Assembly: GCA_030426085.1 (NCBI GenBank) | Contig: JAUHYW010000006.1 | Span: 62,001-126,000, forward strand | Source: a bacterium | GTDB lineage: Bacteria > Myxococcota_A > Bradymonadia > UBA7976 > UBA1532 | Reading direction: 5' to 3' | DNA: 64,000 nt | Shown here: positions 18,093 to 26,077 of the stretch, one piece after another | Numbering within the stretch: the first letter of the stretch is position 1 | Layout of the letters: each line of letters begins with the position of its first letter | Program-made: the position numbers and the translations under genes | The notes under the pieces: generated by a model | The model's database searches: none | Told to the model about the DNA's origin: nothing | What the model saw: the letters and a program-made list of their open reading frames with translations, nothing else

Positions 18093-19217
18093 TCACAACA
18101 CGATGTAGAAGAGCACGCTGAACAGGCAGTCGGCCACGATGATGTAGAAGATCGAGGCCACCACCGAGGCGGTCGTCGTGCGGCCGACCTCGCTGGCCCC
18201 GCCCCGCACCCGGAAGCCGTAGAACAGCCCGATCAAGCCGATGCCATAGGCGAACGCGACGCTCTTGATGAGCCCCGAGATCAGATCCCAGGGGGCGATC
18301 GCCTCGAGCATCTTGTTGAGGAAGGCGTTCCACGCGATGTCGAGATAGCCCACCCCCACCAGGAAGCCGCCGAGGCAGCCGAGCAGGTCGGCGAGCACGG
18401 TCAGCAGCGGCACCATCATGATGATGGCCAGCAGGCGGGGCACGGCCAGATAGCGGGTGGGCTCCATGCCCATGACGGTGAGCGCGTCGACCTCCTCGCT
18501 GACCTTCATCGTCGCGATCTCGGCGGCGATGGACGAGCCCGACCGGCCGGCGACGAGGATGGCGGTCATCAGCGGGCCCATCTCGCGCACCATCGAGACG
18601 GCGGTGAGGTCGGCGACGAAGATGGCCGCCCCGAACTGCCGGAGCTGGTGGGCCGACTGGAAGGCGACGGTCAACCCCACGAGGAACGTGATCAGGCCGA
18701 CGATGCCCAGCGCCCGGGAGCCGATGTCGATCGACTGCTCGGCGAGCGCGCCCCACCGCATGCGGCGCGGCGCGCGCAGGGCGTCGAAGATGGCGAAGGT
18801 GGCGTCGGCGGCGAGCTGCAGGAAGTCGACGAAGCCCTGGAAGCCGCCGATGACGGTGCCCCCGGTGCTCTCGAGCAGGCCCGGCGGCGCGGGCTTGGGC
18901 TGGGGGTCGGGGCCGAGGCGGAAGGTGGCCAGCGCCCGCCGGGCCTGCTCGCTGAGCGGGTCGGTGACGAGGCGGCCGCCGGCGTCCCGGGCCCGGCGGA
19001 AGGCGGTGACCATCGCGGCGACGGCGGCGCTGTCCATGGCCTCGACGTCGGCGAGGTCGAGGGTCAGCGTGGCCCCCGATCCGGGCGCGTGGCGCTCGAG
19101 CAGGGTGTTCAGCTCGGCGACGACGTCCCGCCGCACCGGGCCGGCGAGGCGCAGGGTCGCGGCCGACGGGTCGCCGTCGAGTTCGAACCGCAGGCTGGTT
19201 TTGGGGGAGGTCTTCAC
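18093..19217 (-). CDS. mlaE: MlaE-type permease with N-terminal STAS domain
   Basis: A 374-residue inner-membrane permease. Residues about 5-105 form a STAS/MlaB-like domain (LTLDLADVEAMDSAAVAAMV), so the separate MlaB subunit of E. coli is fused here. The MlaE domain (about 130-374) shows the characteristic EIATMKVSEEVDALTVMGM loop and four to six membrane segments. The GTG start is at 19217. It is first in the minus-strand operon permease-ATPase-MCE-lipoprotein. No separate MlaC or MlaA gene is present. Confidence 0.94.
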   Translation of the reverse strand: MKTSPKTSLRFELDGDPSAATLRLAGPVRRDVVAELNTLLERHAPGSGATLTLDLADVEAMDSAAVAAMVTAFRRARDAGGRLVTDPLSEQARRALATFRLGPDPQPKPAPPGLLESTGGTVIGGFQGFVDFLQLAADATFAIFDALRAPRRMRWGALAEQSIDIGSRALGIVGLITFLVGLTVAFQSAHQLRQFGAAIFVADLTAVSMVREMGPLMTAILVAGRSGSSIAAEIATMKVSEEVDALTVMGMEPTRYLAVPRLLAIIMMVPLLTVLADLLGCLGGFLVGVGYLDIAWNAFLNKMLEAIAPWDLISGLIKSVAFAYGIGLIGLFYGFRVRGGASEVGRTTTASVVASIFYIIVADCLFSVLFYIVL

Positions 19218-19268
19218 GCGGGCGTCAGGATACGCCCGGAGGTCGGCCGGCGTCCAAGTCGGCGTGCT

Positions 19269-21086
19269 TCAGCCGGGGTCGACGGCGTCGGCCCAGCCGA
19301 GCAGCGCCGCCGAGGGGGCCTTGGCCCGGTCCTTCTGGTGAGTGACGAGCAGCGCGAGGCGCAGGCAGACCTCGGCCCCCACCCGCTCGACGGTGCGGGG
19401 CACCTTGAGCCCGCTGTCGAGGGCCAGCTTCACCGCGCCCCGAGCGGCGCGGGTGTCGCCGGTGCCCCAGGCGCACAGGGCGAGGTGCAGGGGGAAGACC
19501 GCGGCGACCGGGCCCTCGAGCGCCATCAGCCCCGCCTGCCCGACCTCGCGCCCCCGCTGGAACCAGGGCCCCCCGGCCTCGTCGTCTTCGAGCGCGGCGA
19601 AGGCGAGGTGGGTGCAGGCCACCGTCAGCGGCAGCATCTGCGTCGCCCGGGGGGGTTCGGCCCGGCGCAGCAGGGTGCGGCCGACGATGCGGGCGAGCAG
19701 GGGCAGGCCGGCGGCGCGATCTTTGATCATGGCCCGCAGGCCGGCGTCGACGGCGACCTCGATGCGGTCGGCGTCCACCGCGGCGTCGGCGATCTCGGCC
19801 AGCCCGGCGAAGGTGGGGCCGGGGCCGGCGTGCACCGCGAGGTCGAAGGCTTCGAAGGCCTTGAGCGGCTCGCCCTCGGCCAACAGCGCCCGCCCGGCGA
19901 GCACCCGCAGGGCGTTGCGCTGCTCGACGTCGAGGCGGCGGGCGCCCTCGGCGTCGACCGAGCGGCGCAGGGCGTCGGCCCCCCGCCCGCAGGCGAGGTA
20001 GTGCCGGGCGGCGTCGAGCGGGCTGTCGGGGACCGGCCACGCCTCGGGGGCCGGGATCTCCATGGTGGCGGGCAGCGCTTCGCCGTCGGCGGGCTCCGGC
20101 TCGAACGCGGGGGCCGGCTCGGGCTCGGGTGCGGGCGGCTCGGGTTCGTCGCTGCGGGTCCAGCCGAGCGCGGCGAGCGCCAGCCCCGGGCGGCGGCGGC
20201 CGGGCGGCCGGGAGAACGCGGGGCCGGTGACCGAGCGCCGGGCCGGCGGGGGCGCGGTGCGCAGCAGGGTCAGCGCGTCGCGGGCGTTGGCCGGGCGGTG
20301 GTCGGGATCCTTGGCCAGCAGCCGGTGCACGAGGTCGAGCAGCGCGGGGGATGGGCCGGCGGCCAGCCGGGCGGGCTCGGTGTGCACATGGTGCCACGCG
20401 ATGTCGGGCCCCGGCTCGAAGGGCGCGCGGCCGGCGAGCAGGCCGTAGAGCAGGACCCCCACGGCGTACAGGTCGACCCGGGGGTCGGGCGGGGCGCCGA
20501 GCCACGACTCGGGGGCCCGGATGCGGGCGTCCACCGTCAACTCGGGCGGCGGCTGGCCCTCGACCGCGGCCGCGGTCCAGCCGACGAGCCCCAGGCCGCC
20601 GGGGCCCCAGAAGAGGTTGGTCGGGGTCGGCGCCCGGTGCACCACCCCCCGGGCGTGGGCGTGGCTCAGCGCCTCGAGCAGCGCCTCGGCGAGCGGCAGC
20701 ACCTCGGCCCCGTGCCACGGCAGCGCGTGCAGGGCGACCGGGGCCCCCGCCGGGCGGCGGGTCACGATCCACGGCCGCAGATCGACGGTGCCGACCCCTT
20801 CGGGCCGGGGGATGGCCGGGTGGTGGAACCGATGCAGGGCCCGGGCGGCGGCGGCGATCGGGGTCGGCGGGGTGCCCGCGCCGAAGCACAGGGCGGCCGC
20901 GCCGTGGAACGCCGACAGCGGATCGTCGAAGAGCGTGGCCCGGGTGGCCAGCTCGAGGATGAGCGGGGCGTCCCGGTCGTCGATCACCGCGAAGCGCTCG
21001 ACGCCGGGCGAGACGGCGAGCACCGCCGTCACCGCGAAGCGCTCGCCGAGCGCGCCGGGCAGTCGCACGGACCCGCCGTCGGTCAT
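19269..21086 (-). CDS. Predicted pseudokinase with C-terminal helical repeat region
   Basis: A 605-residue protein with a Ser/Thr-kinase fold whose catalytic residues are gone. The HRD-Lys-Asn loop reads HRAPTPTN (150-157), losing the Asp and Lys. The DFG position reads LVGW (about 167-170). The glycine loop and the VAIK Lys are absent. Structural marks remain: APES at 191-194, DLYAVGVLLYGLLAGRAPFE, and a later HRPAN. Residues about 330-600 are helix-rich, TPR-like (ALRVLAGRALLAEGEPLKAFEAFD). It probably works as a scaffold or allosteric partner rather than an enzyme. It follows the MCE operon promoter region and is downstream of a TetR gene. Confidence 0.82.
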   Translation of the reverse strand: MTDGGSVRLPGALGERFAVTAVLAVSPGVERFAVIDDRDAPLILELATRATLFDDPLSAFHGAAALCFGAGTPPTPIAAAARALHRFHHPAIPRPEGVGTVDLRPWIVTRRPAGAPVALHALPWHGAEVLPLAEALLEALSHAHARGVVHRAPTPTNLFWGPGGLGLVGWTAAAVEGQPPPELTVDARIRAPESWLGAPPDPRVDLYAVGVLLYGLLAGRAPFEPGPDIAWHHVHTEPARLAAGPSPALLDLVHRLLAKDPDHRPANARDALTLLRTAPPPARRSVTGPAFSRPPGRRRPGLALAALGWTRSDEPEPPAPEPEPAPAFEPEPADGEALPATMEIPAPEAWPVPDSPLDAARHYLACGRGADALRRSVDAEGARRLDVEQRNALRVLAGRALLAEGEPLKAFEAFDLAVHAGPGPTFAGLAEIADAAVDADRIEVAVDAGLRAMIKDRAAGLPLLARIVGRTLLRRAEPPRATQMLPLTVACTHLAFAALEDDEAGGPWFQRGREVGQAGLMALEGPVAAVFPLHLALCAWGTGDTRAARGAVKLALDSGLKVPRTVERVGAEVCLRLALLVTHQKDRAKAPSAALLGWADAVDPG

Positions 21087-21126
21087 GGGCTCCCCCGGGG
21101 TGCGCCGCGGGCCCCGACCACCGCGC

Positions 21127-21789
21127 TCAGCGGCGGCGGAGCCCGTCGAGGATGAGCAGCACCAGCGCGCTGGCCGCCGCGGCCGGGTCTTCGACGAGGC
21201 CCTCGTCGCTGAGGAAGTCGAAGGCCAGCCGCTCGACGGCGCCGATCACCGCCAAGGTGCTCACCGCGGGGTCGATGTCGTGGAAGTCGCCGTGGGTCCG
21301 GGCGGCGTGGGTCATGCCCAGGGCCCGCTCGGTGACGGCCTTGGCCAGCCGCCGCACCGGGCGCCGGGCGCCGACCGCCGGGGCCCGGTTCTCCTGGAGG
21401 TAGAGCAGCACGATCTGCCGCTTCTGGATCACGATCGGCGCGAGTTCGAAGGCCACCTGACGGAAGGCGCCCATCGTCTCGGGCCACGTCTGGGCCCTGG
21501 CCAACGCCTCCCGCCCCCGGTCGAGCGCCGCGATGAGCTGCTCGGAGATGGGGGCGAACAAGGCGTCCACCAGATCTTCTTTGTCGTTGTAGTAGCGGTA
21601 GAAGCTGCCTTTGGCGACCCCTGCCCCTTGCACGATGTCGTCGATGGTCACCCGCTCGATGCCGCTCTCGACGAAGAGAGGCAGCGCCGCATCGCGGAGC
21701 TGCTTGAGCCGGCGTCGGCGGTTTCGGGCCCGCTTGCCCTCCGGCTTGCCGCCGGAATCCTGTTCGCTTCGGTTGTCTGAGTCGAGCAT
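21127..21789 (-). CDS. TetR/AcrR family transcriptional regulator
   Basis: 220 residues. The helix-turn-helix at about 25-75 is clear: RDAALPLFVESGIERVTIDD, then IVQGAGVAKGSFYRYYNDKEDLVDAL. The C-terminal ligand domain is typical in size. It is divergent, with 94 bp between starts, from a fatty-acid-hydroxylase-like gene, the usual arrangement of a local repressor and its target. Control of that lipid-modifying enzyme is inferred from the layout. ATG at 21789. Confidence 0.93.
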   Translation of the reverse strand: MLDSDNRSEQDSGGKPEGKRARNRRRRLKQLRDAALPLFVESGIERVTIDDIVQGAGVAKGSFYRYYNDKEDLVDALFAPISEQLIAALDRGREALARAQTWPETMGAFRQVAFELAPIVIQKRQIVLLYLQENRAPAVGARRPVRRLAKAVTERALGMTHAARTHGDFHDIDPAVSTLAVIGAVERLAFDFLSDEGLVEDPAAAASALVLLILDGLRRR

Positions 21790-21816
21790 GGCGGGAATAT
21801 GCGGTCAGCTTTCGGT

Positions 21817-21846
21817 TTGACGCAACCCCGAGTTTTCGTGTCGAAT
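21817..21846 (+). promoter_or_regulatory. Possible promoter in the TetR/hydroxylase divergent region
   Basis: TTGACG at 21817-21822 and TCGAAT at 21841-21846 are separated by 18 bases and read toward the hydroxylase gene, whose ATG is at 21884. The gap (21790-21883) is visibly AT-richer than its surroundings. A TetR operator is expected here, but I could not find a convincing palindrome. Confidence 0.3.
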
Positions 21847-21883
21847 ACAGACCATCGAGTCAGACGATAGAGAGGCGCACGAC

Positions 21884-22411
21884 ATGATCGGCATCCCCCT
21901 CGGTCTCGCGGTCGGCAACGCCGCCGAATGGGCCATCCACAAGCACATCCTCCACGGCCGGGGCCGCGACAAATCGTCGTTCTGGGCCTTTCACTGGCAC
22001 GATCATCACCGCAATTCGAGAAGGGACGGTCATCGGGACGAGGATTACCGGCGTCCGTGGTGGGCCGCACGGGGCCAGCGGCGAGAGGCCGTCGCCCTGA
22101 CCGCGGCGTCCGCGGCGGTGGCGCCGCTCTTCCCGGTCGCGCCCTTCTTCACGGCCACCTTGTGGTACTGCTGCGCACGGTACTACAGGGTGCACAAGCG
22201 GGCTCACCTCGACCCCGAGTTCGCCCGGGAACACCTGCCGTGGCACTACGATCACCACATGGGCCCCGACCAGAACGCCAACTGGTGCGTGACCCGGCCG
22301 TGGTTCGATCACCTCATGGGCACCCGCAAGCCGTACCTGGGCACCGCCCGGGCGCTGAAAGGGCGCCGTCGGGTCGCTCGGCGGCGGTCGACGACGGCCG
22401 ACAACGGCTGA
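21884..22411 (+). CDS. Fatty acid hydroxylase / sterol desaturase-like di-iron membrane protein
   Basis: 175 residues. Histidine boxes of the membrane di-iron hydroxylase superfamily are present: HKHILH near residue 20, FHWHDHHR near 37-44, and HYDHHMG near 123-129, followed by the conserved tail RPWFDHLMGT. One central hydrophobic span (VAPLFPVAPFFTATLWYCC) lies between the boxes. Members hydroxylate or desaturate lipids such as fatty acids, sterols or carotenoids. This is a short member, and the substrate cannot be told. AGAGAGG precedes the ATG. It is divergent from the TetR gene, which probably controls it. Confidence 0.85.
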   Translation: MIGIPLGLAVGNAAEWAIHKHILHGRGRDKSSFWAFHWHDHHRNSRRDGHRDEDYRRPWWAARGQRREAVALTAASAAVAPLFPVAPFFTATLWYCCARYYRVHKRAHLDPEFAREHLPWHYDHHMGPDQNANWCVTRPWFDHLMGTRKPYLGTARALKGRRRVARRRSTTADNG

Positions 22412-22543
22412 TAACTCCGGGGGTTGCGCGGATCCGTCCGCGCGTTCTCCCAACGGGCGGGTCTGTGGTGTACCCTGTGGGCGAGGACGCGTTCGGGGCG
22501 CTCGGGCGCGCCCGGACACCATCACCCCCGCGGAGAGGACTCG

Positions 22544-23995
22544 GTGACGGAGCGCAAGATCAGCCAGCTCGCCGGCAAGGTGCTCGCCGGGCGCTACGAG
22601 CTGGTCAAAGTGATCGGTGACGGCGGTATGGGTCGGGTCTACCGCGGGGTGCAGCTCAGCACCGGCGGGCGGGTGGCCATCAAGATCATGGACGCCTGGG
22701 ATCACGACGCCGCCACCGTCAAGCGGTTCCGCTACGAGGCGGAGACCACCGCGTCCCTGTCCCACCCCAACACGGTCCGCATCCTCGACTTCGGCTCGGA
22801 CGACGACCTGTTCTTCCTGGTGATGGAGTACCTGCCGGGCACCGATCTGACCCGCTACCTGCGCCGCGAGGGCCAGAGCGATCCGTTCGTGGCCCACGTG
22901 CTGCTCCAGACGGCGTGCAGCCTCGCCGAGGCCCACAGCCGGGGCGTCGTGCACCGCGACATCAAGCCCAACAACATCATGCTGCTGCACCACGCGGGGC
23001 TGCCGTCGTTCGTCAAGGTGATCGACTTCGGCATCGCCCGGGCCATCGGCGGGCCGGGCAACGGCACGGTGGGGGTGCTGGGCACGATGGGCTATATCGC
23101 GCCCGAGCAGATGAAGGACGGGGTGCAGCTCGACGCGCGCACCGATCTGTACTCGCTGGGCTGCGTGGCCTACGAGCTGCTCTCGGGGCGGCTGCCGTTC
23201 GACGGCATCACCCACAACAGCCCGCCGATGGACGTGCTCGAGGCTCACCTGCGGGGCAACCCGACGCCGCTGTCCAAGGCCAAGCCGGGGGTTCACCCGG
23301 GGCTGGCCGATCTGATCATGAACATGATCCGGAAGCGCCCCGACGACCGGCCGCCGGCGGCCGGGGAGCTGATCGATCCGCTCTACGCCCTGCGCCGGGA
23401 GCTGTCCCCCGAGCTGTCGTCGGGCTACGACCGCTCCGACCGCAGCGAGGCCGCGCCGGCCGACGAGCCGGCGGTCGAGGTGCCGGGCAGCGAGGACATG
23501 ATGCCCTCGGGCACGGCGGCCTATATGTCGCCGGCGATGATGGTCACCTCCGATCCGCCGCCCCGGCAGCCGCCCCGGGCGAGCGACGCCCCGTTCGACG
23601 ACGAGGACGACGAAGACGTGATCTCGTCGGTGGCGCCCGAGCGGCGGCCTCCGTCCCAGCCGCCGAACGCGGCGTCGTCGGTGACGGCCGAGCCGGGCCC
23701 CGAGGGCGAGGACGAGGCGACGGCGGCCCGCACGGTGCGGGTCAGCCAGCCCCCGGTCGATCCGCCGAGCGACGAGCCGGCGTCGGTCGACAGCCCCGAA
23801 TCCGATCCGCCCGACGCGCCCGAGCCGAGCCCCGAGATCGAAGCCAGCGACGAGTGGCGCTTCGGCGGCCGCCCGGGCTCGACCGAGCCGGTGAACCCGC
23901 CGACCCCGGCGCCGCCCGGCGTCGCCCGCACCGGCCTGAGCGTGGTGCTGGGGGTGGTCATCGGCATGATCGTGATGTGGGCCCTGCTGCGCTGA
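22544..23995 (+). CDS. Membrane-anchored Ser/Thr protein kinase
   Basis: 483 residues, starting at GTG 22544 with GGAGAGGA upstream. An intact kinase domain (about 15-290) has the glycine loop GDGGMGRVY, Lys47 in VAIKIMD, His137-Asp139 in HRDIKPNN, Asp161 in DFG, and APEQ in the activation loop. A long acidic, proline-rich juxtamembrane region (about 300-455) with many Ser/Thr follows. A single terminal hydrophobic helix (LSVVLGVVIGMIVMWALL) ends the protein with no sensor domain beyond it. This tail-anchored layout suggests the kinase senses through partners or the linker. Confidence 0.94.
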   Translation: MTERKISQLAGKVLAGRYELVKVIGDGGMGRVYRGVQLSTGGRVAIKIMDAWDHDAATVKRFRYEAETTASLSHPNTVRILDFGSDDDLFFLVMEYLPGTDLTRYLRREGQSDPFVAHVLLQTACSLAEAHSRGVVHRDIKPNNIMLLHHAGLPSFVKVIDFGIARAIGGPGNGTVGVLGTMGYIAPEQMKDGVQLDARTDLYSLGCVAYELLSGRLPFDGITHNSPPMDVLEAHLRGNPTPLSKAKPGVHPGLADLIMNMIRKRPDDRPPAAGELIDPLYALRRELSPELSSGYDRSDRSEAAPADEPAVEVPGSEDMMPSGTAAYMSPAMMVTSDPPPRQPPRASDAPFDDEDDEDVISSVAPERRPPSQPPNAASSVTAEPGPEGEDEATAARTVRVSQPPVDPPSDEPASVDSPESDPPDAPEPSPEIEASDEWRFGGRPGSTEPVNPPTPAPPGVARTGLSVVLGVVIGMIVMWALLR

Positions 23996-24115
23996 ACGGC
24001 CTGCGCGGGCGCCCGCCCGGCTGCGCTCGACGGACGACCCTCGATCAGACCGCCCTCGAAAGCTCTGGCACGACGCCCGCCCGGCGTCGCCCGCGGTCAC
24101 CGCCCGCGAGGCGGC

Positions 24116-25204
24116 TCACCCGTCGTCGCGGGCGTCCAGCAGCCGATCGAGGCGGGCGACCTCGGCCTCGAAGGCGGGCATGACGCCGGCCGGCAGCCGG
24201 CGGTGGAAGGTCTCGTGGTAGTCGAGCGGGTCGATGACCTTGGGGCCGCGCTCGAGCTGATAGTGCAGGTGCGGCGCGGTGCTGCGGCCGGTGTTGCCTG
24301 TCTTGCCGATGACCTGCCCCGCGCTGACCCGCTGCCCCGGCTTCACCCCGGTGTGGCTCAGGTGCAGGAACTTGGCCACCACCCCATCGTCGAGGCGCAT
24401 CTCGATGCTGTTGCCGTTGTAGCGCCAGTTCCAGTCGGTGCGCAGCACCTTGCCCCCCCTGGGCGCCTTGAGCGGGGTGCCCACGGCGACCTTGAAGTCC
24501 ATGCCGGCGTGCGAGGGGCGATCCTTGAGCAGCGCGGTGATCTGCTCGTAGGTGTCGATGGGCGCGCCCTTCAGCCGGGCGGGCACCTCGCGGCCGTCGG
24601 CCCGCCAGAAGCTGGGGTGGCTGTCGCCGGGCGCGGTGTAGGCGTAGGCCCGCAGGTCGCCCTTCTTGCCCGAGCGCAGCCGGGCGGCGGCGATGGCGTA
24701 CTCGGCGGCCTCGCCCTCGCCGGTCTTGCGCCACACCGCGGCCAGCGCGTCGCCCCGCAGCAGGTCGCGCTTCATGTCCAGATCCCACACGAAGAGGCGG
24801 GCGAACTCGGCGGCGACCGCCGGGCCGTCCTCACCGAGCGCGAGCTGGAAGGTGCGGGCGATGGAGTGCTTCACGTCGGCCCGGGTGGCCATCCACTCGC
24901 CGGGGGCCGCCGCGGCGGGGGCGGCGGCCGGGTCGGGCTCGGCGGCGGCGCGGGCGGCGAACGCGGCCTCGGCCGGGACCGACGGAGCCGACTCGGCGGC
25001 GGGCGTCGCCGCGGCGGGGGCCTCGACCGGGGCCGCCTCGACCGCCACCGTCGGCTCGGGGGCCTCGACCCCGTCCCCTCGGGTGATGAGCACGATGTTG
25101 AGCAGCAGCGAGACGCCGAGCAGCACGTAGACCGCCAGGTGCGGCTTGGGCAGGGCCGACGGGGCGGCCGCGGCGGGGGGCAGATCGAGTCGGGTGTCGC
25201 TCAT
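24116..25204 (-). CDS. Membrane-anchored M23 family metallopeptidase
   Basis: A 362-residue protein. ATG at 25204 with GAGGAG upstream is preferred over a longer low-complexity in-frame extension. One N-terminal membrane helix (LAVYVLLGVSLLLNIVLI) anchors it. An Ala-Pro-Glu-rich linker follows to about residue 100, then a helical region. The LytM domain (about 225-340) keeps the zinc ligands: HAGMD (His-x-x-x-Asp) and HLHYQ (His-x-His), with GVVAKFLHLS between. Family members are endopeptidases that cut peptidoglycan cross-links. The active ligands imply a real enzyme rather than a degenerate LytM regulator. Confidence 0.92.
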   Translation of the reverse strand: MSDTRLDLPPAAAAPSALPKPHLAVYVLLGVSLLLNIVLITRGDGVEAPEPTVAVEAAPVEAPAAATPAAESAPSVPAEAAFAARAAAEPDPAAAPAAAAPGEWMATRADVKHSIARTFQLALGEDGPAVAAEFARLFVWDLDMKRDLLRGDALAAVWRKTGEGEAAEYAIAAARLRSGKKGDLRAYAYTAPGDSHPSFWRADGREVPARLKGAPIDTYEQITALLKDRPSHAGMDFKVAVGTPLKAPRGGKVLRTDWNWRYNGNSIEMRLDDGVVAKFLHLSHTGVKPGQRVSAGQVIGKTGNTGRSTAPHLHYQLERGPKVIDPLDYHETFHRRLPAGVMPAFEAEVARLDRLLDARDDG

Positions 25205-25358
25205 GGGGCTCTCCTCGGGGCGCGGGGCGGCGCGTTTCTCGTACACTGAAGTCAATACACCTACATGTACGCGCGAAACAAGGGGGTTTCTCGCCGGGTG
25301 GTCGCGCGGGTTGTCACCGGGCGCGTCCCGGCGCACCATCGCCCCCGGGAGGTGCACC

Positions 25359-26036
25359 ATGAACGCGACCATCAGCCAGACCCGCCCACCCGCGCGGCTC
25401 GTCGACCCCCAGGGCCCCCTGATGCTGCGGGCGCCCACCGTGCAGGACGCCCCGGCGCTGGTCGACGCGATCCAGGCCAGCCTGCCGGCGCTGCGGGCGT
25501 TCATGCCCTGGTCCCACCTGCCCCAGACGGTCGACGTGCAGTACGCCCGGCTGGCGGATGTCGTGGCGGCCTACTGGAAGGGCGAGGACTACATCTGGCA
25601 CATCGCCCACCCCGACCGCCCGGGGGTCATCCTGGGCTGCATGGGGCTGCACCGGCGGGCGATGAACCGCCGGGCGCTCGAGTTGGGGTATTGGGTGCGC
25701 ACCAACCACGCCGGCCGCGGGATCTGCACCCGGGCGGCGCGCATGATCGTGGTGCTGGCCGTCGAGCACTTCGGCTGTCGCCGGGTGCAGTGCGGCTTCG
25801 ACACCGCCAACGCGGCCAGCGGGCGGGTGGGGGCCAAGGCGGGGTTCGAGGTGGAGGGTGATCTGAAAGGCTACGGCCCGGCGGGGGACGCCGCCATGCG
25901 GGCCGCCGGCTGGGCGGCGGACGACGTCAACCGGATGACCGCGCTCGATCCGACGCGGGCCCGGGCCCAGCCGTGGTACGGGCCGCTGGCGGCCCGAATG
26001 CAGCTCTGGGACTGGCGGGGCGAGCGGCTGACCTGA
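25359..26036 (+). CDS. GNAT family N-acetyltransferase (RimJ/RimL-like)
   Basis: 225 residues, starting at ATG 25359 with GGGAGGTG upstream. The pattern LMLRAPTVQDAPALVDAI, ELGYWVRTNHAGRGICTRAARMIV (acetyl-CoA loop, here NHAGRGI in place of the usual QGKGY) and VQCGFDTANAASGRVGAKAGFEVEG is typical of RimJ/RimL-type N-terminal or small-amine acetyltransferases. About 50 residues after the usual domain end may cap the substrate site. The substrate is unknown. It is convergent with the Kazal-type lipoprotein. Confidence 0.9.
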   Translation: MNATISQTRPPARLVDPQGPLMLRAPTVQDAPALVDAIQASLPALRAFMPWSHLPQTVDVQYARLADVVAAYWKGEDYIWHIAHPDRPGVILGCMGLHRRAMNRRALELGYWVRTNHAGRGICTRAARMIVVLAVEHFGCRRVQCGFDTANAASGRVGAKAGFEVEGDLKGYGPAGDAAMRAAGWAADDVNRMTALDPTRARAQPWYGPLAARMQLWDWRGERLT

Positions 26037-26077
26037 CGCCGGTCAGCGCGTGACGCGGGCCCGCCGCTCGGTGGGGG

